64,000 nt of DNA from Lamellibrachia columna (GCA_963662155.1 OY759268.1:53585957-53649956); one strand, 5' to 3'. Numbered from the stretch's first letter, positions 30,701-45,312 are shown. Notes: generated from the letters alone by a model not told the origin. Translations and numbers: made by a program.

Positions 30701-32881
30701 TTCCTGTTGTTGCCCCGAAATAATTTGTCACCGAATTGGGTCCTGAAACGTGTACATGGCTAAAGCGATGTTTCAACTTGTAAACTTAATCTACAAGCAT
30801 GCATTCTGCTATACTAAATGAGCTTTGCGCAGTTACTATTTGTCACTGCCCCTAAATGTTATCGTTGCAGGCTGGGCGATATATTTAAAAAAAAAATTAT
30901 GTTTCAATGGATTGAAGCGCGCCGCGGAGCACCATGGGAAGCAACATGTGAGAAATCGGTGTGTGTGGTCCCTCTAAGGTTGCAGGGCAAGGACCACAGT
31001 CAGAATCCATCCGCCATTACATAGATAAAGAGTGCCTAGAAAAAATTATTTGTGCAGATTGGATGCATTAGTGAGAGCAGAATTTGTCTGAATGAGTGAG
31101 TGTAAGTGATGTTTTTTCTGCACAGTTGCATCTGAGATTTGAAATGATACCATTTGTCAGTTTTTACACATGTTGCGTATGGACACAGTGGTCATTAGGC
31201 ACGATGTTCGAGTTTCGTAAAAAAGACATAAATTCGTGATACTTTCACTCGAATTTCGAGGAAAGCGCTCTTTCTCGACAACGACGACGACGACGATGAC
31301 AGTGGTAATATATCTAGTTAAATGCGAACATAAAAATGATACATCATCCGGTATTCCTAGCCTGTCACCCATCAAAATACTAACAAGGTCTCGACGTTGC
31401 ATAACTTCGGTGATCGAAAGAGTACCGTTGTTTTAATCGTGATATGGCCTTAGCATTTCCTAAGTTTAACTTCGTATCATATATATATTCCTACAATACC
31501 ATACGGATTGTAAAGCATACTGGCTTAGAGGGTAATGGCGGCTTACCCATATATAATAATTAAAATTCCACATTCATGTTTTCCATTGCCTAGAACGGAA
31601 CGCTGCTGAAGTAAGCGTCTACAGAAGTTTCTGTTTTAAGGGAATTATCTGACACGTACCCCTCTGGCAAACTTCGATATTAAGCTGAGTTTTTGGAACA
31701 ACTAGACTATGCAAAATCGTTCTCCACCCATTCCTGTTGTTGCCCCGAAATACTTTGTCACCGAATTGGGTCCAGAAACGTGTACATGGCTAAAACGATG
31801 TTTCAACTTCCAAACTTAATCTACAAGCATATATTCTGCTATACTAAATGAGCTTTGCGCATTTACTATTTGTCACTGCCCCTAAATGATTTCGTTGCAG
31901 GCTGGGCGATATCATTTTTTTTTCTTTTTTTTTATGTTTCAATGGATTGACGCGCGCCGCGGACCACCATGGGAAGCTACACATGAGAAATCGGTGGTGA
32001 ACACTGTTAGGTTGCAGGGCAAGGACCACAGTCAGAATCCATCCGCCAATATATAGATAAAGAGTGCTAGAAAAAATGATTTGTGCAGATTGGTTGTTTT
32101 AGTGACAGCAGAATTTGTCTGAATGAGTGAGTGTAAGTGATGTTTTTTGTAGACAGTTCCATCTGAGATTTGAAATGATACCATATGTCAGTGTTTACAC
32201 CTGTTGCGTATGGACACACTGGTCATTAGGCACGATGTTCGAGTTTCGTAAAAAAGACATAAATTCGTGATACTTTCACTCGAATTTCGAGGAAAGCGCT
32301 CTTTCTCGACAACGACGACGACGACGATGACAGTGGTAATATATCTAGTTAAATGCGAACATAAAAATGATACATCATCCGGTATTCCTAGCCTGTCACC
32401 CATCAAAATACTAACAAGGTCTCGACGTTGCATAACTTCGGTGATCGAAAGAGTACCGTTGTTTTAAACGTGATATGGCCTTAGCATTTCCTAAGTTTAA
32501 CTTCGTATCATATATATATTCCTACAATACCATACGGATTGTAAAGCATACGGGCTTAGAGGGTAATGGCGGCTTACCCTTACATAATAATTAAAATTCC
32601 ACATTCATGTTTTCCATTGCTTAGAACGGAACGCTGCTGAAGTAAGCGTCTACAGAAGTTTCTGTTTTAAGGGAATTATCTGACACGTACCTCTCTGGCA
32701 AACTTCGATATTAAGCTGAGTTTTTGGAACAACTAGACTATACAAAATCGTTCTCCACCCATTCCTTTTGTTTCCCCGAAATACTTTGTCACCGATTTGG
32801 GTCCTGAAACGTGTACATGGCTAAAGCGATGTTTCAACTTGTAAACTTAATCTACAAGCATGCATTCTGCTATACTAAATG
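15738..32881 (+). repeat. Satellite subfamily A, about 17 monomers of ~1,030 bp
   Basis: Head-to-tail array. The anchor just before the conserved ttacac(a/c)tgttgcgt recurs near 15781, 16737, 17767, 18799, 19830, 20860, 21890 and onward to 32188, spaced 1,027-1,032. The first monomer is shorter (about 955) because it lacks roughly 80 bases between gaacgga and agctgag. Two subtypes are mixed: one with an A-run then attatg and ggtgtgtggtccc, the other with a T-run/C/T-run then atgtttc and ggtggtgaacac or ggtagtgaacac. Each monomer has a (GAC)n core, a TATA-like catatataataatt and a GC-rich gacgcgcgccgcggagc or aagcgcgccgcggagc block. No transposase or RNA-gene signature is recognised. Confidence 0.95.
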
Positions 32882-33391
32882 AGGCACTCTTTATCTATGT
32901 AATGGCGGATGGATTCTGACTGTGGTCCTTGCCCTGCAACTTTACAGTGTTCACCAGCGATTTCTCATGTGTAGCTTCCCATGGTGCTCCGCGGCGCGCG
33001 TCAATCCATTGAAACATAAAAAAAAGAAAAAAAAATGATATCGCCCAGCCTGCAACGAAATCATTTAGGGGAAGTGACAAATAGTAAATGCGCAAAGCTC
33101 ATTTCGTATAGCAGAATGTATGCTTGTAGATTAAGTTTGGAAGTTGAAACATCGCTTTAGCCAAGCACACGTTTCTGGACCCAATTCGGTGACAAATTAT
33201 TTCGGGGCAACAACAGGAATGGGTGGAGAACGATTTTGCATCATCTAGTTGTTCCAAAAACTCAGCTTAATATCGAAGTTTGCCAGAGGGGTACGTGTCA
33301 GATAATTCCCTTAAAACAGAAACTTCTGTAGACGCTTACTTCTTCCGTTCTAAGCAATGGAAAACATGAATGTGGAATTTTAATTATTATA
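32882..33391 (-). repeat. Inverted satellite fragment
   Basis: About 510 bases are the reverse complement of the second A subtype, running backwards from ataaagagtgcc to ataataattaaaattcc. The left junction follows aaatgag with a 2-base overlap (ag); the right junction joins attattata to cgtgatactttc. All other monomers in the window are in + orientation. Confidence 0.92.
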
Positions 33392-35342
33392 CGTGATACT
33401 TTCACCCGAATTTCGAGGAAAGCACTCTTTCTCGACAACGACGACGACGACGATGACAGTGGTAATATATCTAGTTAAATGCGAACATAAAAATGATACA
33501 TCATCCGGTATTCGCAGCCTGTCACCCATCAAAATACTAACAGGTCTCGACGTTGCATAACTTCGGTGATCGGAAGAGAACCGTTGTTTTAAACGTGATA
33601 TGGCCTTAGCATTTCCTAAGTTTGACTTCATATCATATATATATTCCGACAATACCGTACGGATTGTAAAGCATACTGGCTTCGAGGGTAATGGCGGCTT
33701 ACCCATATATAATAATTAAAATTCCACATTCATGTTTTCCTTTGCTTAGAACGGAAACGCTGCTGAAGTAAGCGTCTACAGAAGTTTCTGTTTTAAGGGA
33801 ATTATCTGACACGTACCTATCTGGCAAACTTCGATATTAAGCTGAGTTTTTGGAACAACTAGATAATGCAAAATCGTTCTCCACCCATTCCTGTTGTTGC
33901 CCCGAAATAATTTGTCACCGAATTGGGTCCTGAAAAGTGTACATGGCTAAAGCGATGTTTCAACTTGTAAACTTAATCTACAAGCATACATTCTGCTATA
34001 TTAAATGAGCTTTGCGCATTTACTATTTGTCACTCCCCCTAAATGATTTCGTTGCAGGCTGGGCGATATAATTTTTTTTTTTTATGTTTCAATGGATTGA
34101 CGCGCGCCGCGGAGCACCATGGGAAGCTACACTTGAGAAATCGGTGGTGAACACTGTAAGGTTGCAGGGCAAGGACCACAGTCAGAATCCATCCGCCATT
34201 ACATAGATAAAGAGTGCCTAGAAAAAATTATTTGTGCAGATTGGTTGCATTGGTGAGAGCAGAATTTGTCTGAATGAGTGAGTGTAAGTGATGTTTTTTC
34301 TGCACAGTTGCATCTCAGATTTGAAATGATACCATTTGTCAGTTTTTACACCTGTTGCGTATGGACACAGTGGTCATTAGGCACGATGTTCGAGTTTCGT
34401 GAAAATGACATAAATTCGTGAAACTTTCACCCGAATTTCGAGGAAAGTGCTCTTTCTCGACAACGACGACGACGACGATGACAGTGGTAATATATCTAGT
34501 TAAATGCGAACTTAAAAATGATACATCATCCGGTATTCCCAGCCTGTCACCCATCAAAATACTAACAAAGTCTCGACGTTGCATAACTTCGGTGATCGGA
34601 AGAGAACTGTTGTTTTCAAAGTGATATGGCCTTAGCATTTCCTAAGTTTGACTTCGTATCATATACACATTCTGACAATACCATACGGATTAATGACTTA
34701 GCAGTTAACGGCGGCTTACCCATATATAATAATTAAAATTCGTTCACCACCAATTCCTGTTGTTGCCCCAGAAATACTGTTTCACCGAATTGGGTCCAGA
34801 AACGTTTACATGGCTAAAGCGATGTTTCAACTTCCAAACTTATTCTATATGCATACATTTTTCTACACTAAATGAGCTTTGCGCAGTTACTATTTGTCAC
34901 TGCCCCTAAATGTTTTCGTTACAGGCTGGGCGAAATAATTTTTTTTTTTCGTTTTTTTTATGTATCAATGGATTGACGCGCGCCGCGGAGCACCATGGGA
35001 TGCAACATGTGAGAAATCGGTGGGTGGAACCTGTAAGGTTGCAGGGCAAGGACCACAGTCAGAATCCATACGCCATTACTTAGATAAAGAGTGCCTTGAA
35101 AAAAAATTATTTGTGTAGTTTGGTTGTATAAGTGAGAGCAGAATTTGCCTGAATGAGTGAGTGTAAGTGATGTTTATTGTGCACAGTTGCATCTGAGATT
35201 TGAAATGATACCATATGTCAGTTGTTACTCCTGTTGCATAAGGACAAAGTGATCATTAGGCATGATGTTCGAGTTTCTTGAAAAAGACATAAATTCGTGG
35301 TATTATCACTCGAATTTCGAGGAAAGCGCTCTTTCTCGACAA

Positions 35343-35362
35343 TGACGACAACGACGACGACA

Positions 35363-35403
<41 letters not shown>

Positions 35404-35404
35404 A
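35343..35404. repeat. Longest (GAC)n tract of the satellite
   Basis: About 62 bases of gac with a few aac interruptions inside the monomer that begins at 35218. In most monomers the same position has only 5-9 triplets. Confidence 0.9.
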
Positions 35405-37905
35405 GTGGTAATATATCTAGTTAAATGCGAACATAAAAATGATATATCATCCGGTATTCCCAGCCTGTTAACCATTAAAATACTAACAGGGCTCGACGTT
35501 GCATAACTTCGGTGATCGGAAGAGAACCGTTGTTTTCAACGTGATATGGCCTTAGCATTTCCTAAGTTTGACTTCGTATCATATACACATTCCGACAATA
35601 CCATACCGATTAATGACTTAGCAGTTAACGGCGGCTTACCCATATATAATAATTAAAATTCGTTCTCCAAGTTTGATTTTGTATCATATATATATTCCGA
35701 CAATACCATACGGATTGTAAAGCATACTAACTTAGCGGGAAGCGCTCCTGAAGTAAGCGTCTACAAAAGTTTCCGTTTTAAGGGAGTTATCTGATATGTA
35801 CCTCTCTGACCAACTTCGATATTAAGCTGAGTTTTTGGAACAACTAGACTATGCAAAATCGTTCTCCACCCATTCCTGTTGTTGCCCCGAAATACTTTGC
35901 CACCGAATTGGGTCCAGAAACGTGTACATGGCTAAAGCGATGTTTAAACTTCCAAACTTAATCTTCAAGCATACATTCTGCTATATTAAATGAGCTTTGC
36001 GCAGTTACTATTTGTCACTGCCCCAAAATGTTTTCGTTGCAGGCTGGACGATATATTTTGTTTTCCTATTTTTGATGTGTCAATGGATTGACGCGCGCCG
36101 CGGAGCACCATTTGAAGCAACATGTGAAAAATCGGTGGGTGGACCCTGTTAGGTTGCAGGGCAAGAACCACAGTCAGAATCCATCCGCCATTACATAGAT
36201 AAAGAGTGCCTAGAAAAAATTATTTGTGCAGTTTGGTTGTATTAGTGAGAGCATAATTTGTCTGAATGAGTGAGTGTAAGTGATGTTTTTTGTGCACAGT
36301 TCCGTCTGAGATTTGAAATGATACCATTTGTCAGTTTTTACACCTGTTGCGTATGGACACAGTGGTCATTAGGCACGATGTTCGAGTTTCGTGAAAAAGA
36401 CATAAATTCGTGATACTTTCACTCGAATTTCGAGGAAAGCGCTCTTTGTCGACAACGACGACGACGACGACGACGATGACAGTGGTAATATATCTATTTA
36501 AATGCGAACATAAAAATGATACATCGTCCGGTATTCCCAGCCTGTCACCCATCAAAATACTAACAAAGTCTCGACGTTGCATAACTTCGGTGATCGGAAG
36601 AGAACCGTTATTTTCAAAGTGATATGGCCTTAGCATTTCCTAAGTTTGACTTCGTATCATATACACATTCTGACAATACCATACGGATTAATGACTTAGC
36701 AGTTAACGGCGGCTTACCCATATATAATAATTAAAATTCGTTCTCCACCAATTCCTGTTGTTGCCCCAGAAATACTGTTTCACCGAATTGGGTCCAGAAA
36801 CGTGTACATGGATAAAGCGATGTTTCAACTTCCAAACTTATTCTATATGCATACATTTTTCTACACTAAATGAGCTTTGCGCAGTTACTATTTGTCACTG
36901 CCCATAAATGTTTTCGTTACAGGCTGGGTGAAATAATTTTGTTGTTGTTTTTTTTATGTATCAATGGATTGACGCGCGCCGCGGAGCACCATGGGATGCA
37001 ACATGTGAGAAATCGGTGGGTGGACCCTGTAAGGTTGCAGGGCAAGGACCACAGTCAGAATCCATCCGCCATTACTTAGATAAAGAGTGCCTTGAAAAAA
37101 ATTATTTGTGTAGTTTGGTTGTATTAGTGAGAGCAGAATTTGTCTGAATGAGTGAGTGTAAGTGATGTTTTTTGTGCACAGTTGCATCTGAGATTTGAAA
37201 TGATACAATATGTCAGTTTTTACACCTGTTGCGTATGGACACAGTGGTCATTAGGCACGATGTTCGAGTTTCGTGAAAAAGACATAAATTCGTGATACTT
37301 TCACTCGAATTTCGAGGAACGCGCTCTTTGTCGACAACGACGACGACGACGACGACGATGACAGTGGTAATATATCTAGTTAAATGCGAACATAAAAATG
37401 ATACATCATTCGGTATTCCCAGCCTGTCACCCATCAAAATACAAACAAAGTCTCGGCGTTGCATAACTTCGGTGATCAGAAGAGAACCGTTGTTTTCAAA
37501 GTGATATGGCTTTAGCATTTCCTAAGTTTGACTTCGTATCATATACACATTCTGACAATACCATACGGATTAATGACTTAGCAGTTAACGGCGGCTTACC
37601 CATATATAATAATTAAAATTCGTTCTCCACCAATTCCTGTTGTTGCCCCAGAAATACTGTTTCACCGAATTGGGTCCAGAAACGTGTACATGGCTAAAGC
37701 GATGTTTCAACTTCCAAACTTATTCTATATGCATACATTTTTCTACACTAAATGAGCTTTGCGCAGTTACTATTTGTCACTGCCCATAAATGTTTTCGTT
37801 ACAGGCTGGGTGAAATAATTTGTTTTTTGTTTTTTTTATGTATCAATGGATTGACGCGCGCCGCGGAGCACCATGGGATGCAACATGTGAGAAATTGGTG
37901 GGTGG

Positions 37906-37930
37906 ACTTCGTATCATATACACATTCTGG
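37906..37930. other. 25-base templated insertion in one satellite monomer
   Basis: Between ggtgggtgga and ccctgtaagg this monomer carries cttcgtatcatatacacatt plus ctgga, a copy of its own sequence at 37531-37554, 375 bases upstream. The combination seen here is exactly the junction of all later short monomers. Confidence 0.85.
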
Positions 37931-38243
37931 ACCCTGTAAGGTTGCAGGGCAAGGACCACAGTCAGAATCCATCCGCCATTACTTAGATAAAGAGTGCCTT
38001 GAAAAAAATTATTTGTGTAGTTTGGTTGTAATAGTGAGAGCAGAATTTGCCTGAATGAGTGAGTGTAAGTGATATTTCTGTGCACAGTTGCATCTGAGAT
38101 TTGAAATGATACCATATGTCAGTTGTTACTCCTGTTGCATAAGGACAAAGTGATCATTAGGCATGATGTTCGAGTTTCTTGAAAAAGACATAAATTCGTG
38201 GTATTATCACTCGAATTTCGAGGAAAGCGCTCTTTGTCGACAA

Positions 38244-38283
<40 letters not shown>

Positions 38284-39869
38284 AGTGGTAATATATCTAG
38301 TTAAATGCGAACATAAAAATGATACATCATCCGGTATTCCCAGCCTGTCACCCATTAAAATACTAACAGGGCTCGATGTTGCATAACTTCGGTGATCGGA
38401 AGAGAACCGTTGTTTTCAACGTGATATCGCCTTAGCATTTCCTAAGTTTGACTTCGTATCATATACACATTCCGACAATACCATACGGATTAATGACTTA
38501 GCAGTTAACGGCGGCTTACCCATATATAATAATTAAAATTCGTTCTCCAAGTTTGATTTTGTATCATATATATATTCCGACAATACCATACGGATTGTAA
38601 AGCATACTAACTTAGCGGGAAGCGCTCCTGAAGTAAGCGTCTACAAAAGTTTCTGTTTTAAGGGAGTTATCTGACATGTACCTCTCTGGCAAACTTCGAT
38701 ATTAAGCTGAGTTTTTGGAACAACTAGACTATGCAAAATCGTTCACCACCCATTCCTGTTGTTGCCCCGAAATACTTTGCCACCGAATAGGTTCCAGAAA
38801 CGTGTACATGGCTAAAGCGATGTTTAAACTTCCAAACTTAATCTTCAAGCATACATTCTGCTATATTAAATGAGCTTTGCGCAGTTACTATTTGTCACTG
38901 CCCCAAAATGTTTTCGTTGCAGGCTGGACGATATATTTTGTTTTCCTTTTTTTGATGTGTCAATGGATTGACGCGCGCCGCGGAGCACCATTGGAAGCAA
39001 CATGTGAAAAATCGGTGGGTGGACCCTGTTAGGTTGCAGGCAAGAACCACAGTCAGAATCCATCCGCCATTACATAGATAAAGAGTGCCTAGAAAAAATT
39101 ATTTGTGCAGTTTGGTTGTATTAGTGAGAGCAGAATTTGTCTGAATGAGTGAGTGTAAGTGATGTTTTTTGTGCACAGTTGCATCTGAGATTTGAAATGA
39201 TACCATATGTCAGTTTTTACACCTGTTGCGTATGGACACAGTGGTCATTAGGCACGATGTTCGAGTTTCGTGAAAAAGACATAAATTCGTGATACTTTCA
39301 CTCGAATTTCAAGGAACGCGCTCTTTGTCGACAACGACGACGACGACGACGACGACGACCATGACAGTGGTAATATATCTAGTTAAATGCGAACATAAAA
39401 ATGATACATAATTCTGTATTCCCAGCCTGTCACCCATTAAAATACTAACAGGGCTAGACGTTGCATAACTTCGGTGATCGGAAGAGAACCGTTGTTTTCA
39501 AAGTTTTATGGCCTTAGCATTTCCTAGGTTTTACTTCGTATCATATACACATTCTGGACCCTTTAAGGTTGCAGGGCAAGGACCACAGTCAGAATCCATC
39601 CGCCATTACTTAGATAAAGAGTGCCTTGAAAAAAATTATTTGTGTAGTTTGGTTGTATTAGTGAGAGCAGAATTTGCCTGAATGAGTGAGTGTAAGTGAT
39701 ATTTTTGTGCACAGTTGCATCTGAGATTTGAAATGATACCATATGTCAGTTGTTACTCCTGTTGCATAAGGACAAAGTGATCATTAGGCATGATGTTCGA
39801 GTTTCTTGAAAAAGACATAAATTCGTGGTATTATCACTCGAATTTCGAGGAAAGCGCTCTATGTCGACA

Positions 39870-39903
<34 letters not shown>

Positions 39904-42900
39904 CAGTGGTAATATATCTAGTTAAATGCGAACATAAAAATGATACATCATCCGGTATTCCCAGCCTGTCACCCAATAAAATACTAACAAGGCTCGACGT
40001 TGCATAACTTCGGTGATCGGAAGAGAACCGTTGTTTTCAACGTGATATCTCCTTAGCATTTCCTAAGTTTGACTTCGTATCATATACACATTCCGACAAT
40101 ACCATACGGATTAATGACTTAGCAGTTAACGGCGGCTTACCCATATATAATAATTAAAATTCGTTCCCCAAGTTTGATTTTGTATCATATATATATTCCG
40201 ACAATACCATACGGATTGTAAAGCATACTAACTTAGCGGGAAGCGCTCCTGAAGTAAGCGTCTACAAAAGTTTCCGTTTTAAGGGAGTTATCTGACATGT
40301 ACCTCTCTGGCAAACTTCGATATTAAGCTGAGTTTTTGGAACAACTAGACTATGCAAAATCGTTCTCCACCCATTCTTGTTGTTGCCCCGAAATACTTTG
40401 TCACCGAATTGGGTCCAGAAACGTGTACATGGCTAAAGCGATGTTTAAACTTCCAAACTTAATCTTCAAGCATACATTCTGCTATATTAAATGAGCTTTG
40501 CGCAGTTACTATTTGTCACTGCCCCAAAATGTTTTCGTTGCAGGCTGGACGATATATTTTGTTTTCCTTTTTTTGATGTGTCAATGGATTGACGCGCGCC
40601 GCGGAGCACCATTGGAAGCAACATGTGAAAAATCGGTGGGTGGACCCTGTTAGGTTGCAGGCAAGAACCACAGTCAGAATCCATCCGCCATTACATAGAT
40701 AAAGAGTGCCTAGAAAAAATTATTTGTGCAGTTTGGTTGTATTAGTGAGAGCAGAATTTGTCTGAATGAGTGAGTGTAAGTGATGTTTTTTGTGCACAGT
40801 TGCATCTGAGATTTGAAATGATACCATATGTCAGTTTTTACACCTGTTGCGTATGGACACAGTGGTCATTAGGCACGATGTTCGAGTTTCGTGAAAAAGA
40901 CATAAATTCGTGATACTTTCACTCGAATTTCAAGGAACGCGCTCTTTGTCGACAACGACGACGACGACGACGACGACGACGACCATGACAGTGGTAATAT
41001 ATCTAGTTAAATGCGAACATAAAAATGATACATAATTCTGTATTCCCAGCCTGTCACCCATTAAAATACTAACAGGGCTAGACGTTGCATAACTTCGGTG
41101 ATCGGAAGAGAACCGTTGTTTTCAAAGTTTTATGGCCTTAGCATTTCCTAGGTTTGACTTCGTATCATATACACATTCTGGACCCTTTAAGGTTGCAGGG
41201 CAAGGACCACAGTCAGAATCCATCCGCCATTACTTAGATAAAGAGTGCCTTGAAAAAAATTATTTGTGTAGTTTGGTTGTATTAGTGAGAGCAGAATTTG
41301 CCTGAATGAGTGAGTGTAAGTGATATTTTTGTGCACAGTTGCATCTGAGATTTGAAATGATACCATATGTCAGTTGTTACTCCTGTTGCATCAGGACAAA
41401 GTGATCATTAGGCATGATGTTCGAGTTTCTTGAAAAAGACGTCAATTCGTGGTATTATCACTCGAATTTCGAGGAAAGCGCTCTTTGTCGACAATGACGA
41501 CAACGACGACGACGACGACGACCACGACGACGACAGTGGTAATATATCTAGTTAAATGCGAACATAAAAATGATACATCATTCGGTATTCCCAGCCTGTC
41601 ACCCATCAAAATACTAACAGGGCTCGACGTTGCATAACTTCGGTGATCGGAAGAGAACCGTTGTTTTCAACGTGATATCGCCTTAGCATTTCCTAGGTTT
41701 GACTTCGTATCATATACACATTCTGGATCCTGTAAGGCTGCAGGGCAAGGACCACAGTCAGAATCCATCCTCCATTACTTAGATAAAGAGTGCCTTGAAA
41801 AAAATTATTTGTGTAGTTTGGTTGTATTAGTGAGAGCAGAATTTGCCTGAATGAGTGAGTGTAAGTGATATTTTTGTGCACAGTTGCATCTGAGATTTGA
41901 AATGATACCATATGTCAGTTGTTACTCCTGTTGCATAAGGACAAAGTGATCATTAGGCATGATGTTCGAGTTTCTTGAAAAAGACATAAATTCGTGGTAT
42001 TATCACTCGAATTTCGAGGAAAGCGCTCTATGTCGACAATGACGACAACGACGACGACGACGACAGTGGTAATATATCTAGTTAAATGCGAACATAAAAA
42101 TGATACATCATCCGGTATTCCCAGCCTGTCACCCAATAAAATACTAACAAGGCTCGACGTTGCATAACTTCGGTGATCGGAAGAGAACCGTTGTTTTCAA
42201 CGTGATATCTCCTTAGCATTTCCTAAGTTTGACTTCGTATCATATACACATTCCGACAATACCATACGGATTAATGACTTAGCAGTTAACGGCGGCTTAC
42301 CCATATATAATAATTAAAATTCGTTCCCCAAGTTTGATTTTGTATCATATATATATTCCGACAATACAATACGGATTGTAAAGCATACTAACTTAGCGGG
42401 AAGCGCTCCTGAAGTAAGCGTCTACAAAAGTTTCCGTTTTAAGGGAGTTATCTGACATGTACCTCTCTGGCAAACTTCGATATTAAGCTGAGTTTTTGGA
42501 ACAACTAGACTATGCAAAATCGTTCTCCACCCATTCTTGTTGTTGCCCCGAAATACTTTGTCACCGAATTGGGTCCAGAAACGTGTACATGGCTAAAGCG
42601 ATGTTTAAACTTCCAAACTTAATCTTCAAGCATACATTCTGCTATATTAAATGAGCTTTGCGCAGTTACTATTTGTCACTGCCCCAAAATGTTTTCGTTG
42701 CAGGCTGGACGATATATTTTGTTTTCCTTTGTTTGATGTGTCAATGGATTGACGCGCGCCGCGGAGCACCATTGGAAGCAACATGTGAAAAATCGGTGGG
42801 TGGACCCTGTTAGGTTGCAGGGCGAGAACCACAGTCAGAATCCATCCGCCATTACATAGATAAAGAGTGCCTAGAAAAAATTATTTGTGCAGTTTGGTTG

Positions 42901-44189
42901 TATTAGTGAGAGCAGAATTTGTCTGAATGAGTGAGTGTAAGTGATGTTTTTTGTGCACAGTTGCATCTGAGATTTGAAATGATACCATATGTCAGTTGTT
43001 ACTCCTGTTGCATAAGGACAAAGTGATCATTAGGCATGATGTTCGAGTTTCTTGAAAAAGACATAAATTCGTGGTATTATCACTCGAATTTCGAGGAAAG
43101 CGCTCTTTGTCGACAATGACGACAACGACGACGACGACAGTGGTAATATATCTAGTTAAATGCGAACATAAAAATGATACATCATCCGGTATTCCCAGCC
43201 TGTCACCCATTAAAATACTAACAGGGCTCGACGTTGCATAACTTCGGTGATCGGAAGAGAACCGTTGTTTTCAACGTGATTTCGCCTTAGCATTTCCTAA
43301 GTTTGACTTCGTATCATATACACATTCCGACAATACCATACGGATTAATGACTTAGCAGTTAACGGCGGCTTACCCATATATAATAATTAAAATTCGTTC
43401 TCCAAGTTTGATTTTGTATCATATATATATTCCGACAATACCATACGGATTGTAAAGCATACTAACTTAGCGGGAAGCGCTCCTGAAGTAAGCGTCTACA
43501 AAAGTTTCCGTTTTAAGGGAGTTATCTGACATGTACCTCTCTGGCAAACATCGATATTAAGCTGAGTTTTTGGAACAACTAGACTATGCAAAATCGTTCT
43601 CCACCCATTCCTGTTGTTGCCCCGAAATACTTTGCCACCGAATTGGGTCCAGAAACGTGTAAATGGCTAAAGCGATGTTTAAACTTCCAAACTTAATCTT
43701 CAAGCATACATTCTGCTATATTAAATGAGCTTTGCGCAGTTACTATTTGTCACTGCCCCAAAATGTTTTCGTTGCAGGCTGGATGATATATTTTGTTTTC
43801 CTTTTTTTGATGTGTCAATGGATTGACGCGCGCCGCGGAGCACCATTGGAAGCAACATGTGAAAAATCGGTGGGTGGACCCTGTTAGGTTGCAGGGCAAG
43901 AACCACAGTCAGAATCCATCCGCCATTACATAGATAAAGAGTGCCTAGAAAACATTATTTCTGCAGTTTGGTTGTATTAGTGAGAGCAGAATTTGTCTGA
44001 ATGAGTGAGTGTAAGTGATGTTTTTTGTGCACAGTTGCATCTGAGATTTGAAATGATACCATATGTAAGTTTTTACACCTGTTGCGTACGGACACAGTGG
44101 TCAATAGGCACGATGTTCGAGTTTCGTGAAAAAGACATAAATTCGTGATATTTTCACTCGGATTTCGAGGAACGCGCTCTTTGTCGACA

Positions 44190-44226
<37 letters not shown>

Positions 44227-45280
44227 TGACAGTGTTAATATATCTAGTTAAATGCGAACATAAAAATGATACATCATTCGGTATTCCCAGCCTGTCACCC
44301 ATTAAAATACTAACAGTGCTCGACGTTGCATAACTTCGGTGATCGAAAGAGAACCGTTGTTTTCAACGTGATTTTGCCTTAGCATTTCCTAAGTTTGACT
44401 TCGTATCATATACACATTCCGACAATACCATACGGATTAATGACTTAGCAGTTAACGGCGGCTTACCCATATATAATAATTAAAATTCGTTCTCCAAGTT
44501 TGATTTAGTATCATATATATATTCCGACAATACCATACGGATTGTAAAGCATACTAACTTAGTGGGAAGCGCTCCTGAAGTAAGCGTCTACAAAAGTTTC
44601 CGTTTTAAGGGAGTTATCTGACATGTACCTCTCTGGCAAACTTCGATATTAAGCTGAGTTTTTGGAACAACTAGACAATGCAAAATCGTTCTCCACCCAT
44701 TCCTGTTGTTGCTCCGAAATACTTTGCCACCGAATTGGGTCCAGAAACGTGTACATGGCTAAAGCGATGTTTAAACTTCCAAACTTAATCTTCAAGCATA
44801 CATTCTGCTATATTAAATGAGCTTTGCGCAGTTACTATTTGTCACTGCCCCAAAATGTTTTCGTTGCAGGCTGGACGATATATTTTCTTTTCCTTTTTTT
44901 GATGTGTCAATGGATTGACGCGCGCCGCGGAGCTCCATTGGAAGCAACATGTGAAAAATCGGTGGGTGGACCCTGTTAGGTTGCAAGGCAAGAACCACAA
45001 TCAGAATCCATCCGCCATTACATAGATAAAGAGTGCCTAGACAAAATTATTTGTGCAGTTTGGTTGTATTAGTGAGAGCAGAATTTGCCTGAATGAGTGA
45101 GTGTAAGTGATATTTTTGTGCACAGTTGCATCTGAGATTTGAAAGGATACCATATGTCAGTTGTTACTCCTGTTGCGTATGGACACAGTGGTCATTAGGC
45201 ATGATGTTCGAGTTTCTTGAAAAAGACATCAATTCGTGGTATTATCACTCGAATTTCGAGTAAAGCGCTCTTTGTCGACA

Positions 45281-45312
<32 letters not shown>

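Noticed and set aside
32882..33391. Simple inversion of part of the array
   Set aside because: The two flanks and the fragment ends do not correspond to adjacent monomer positions, so deletion or template switching must be involved.
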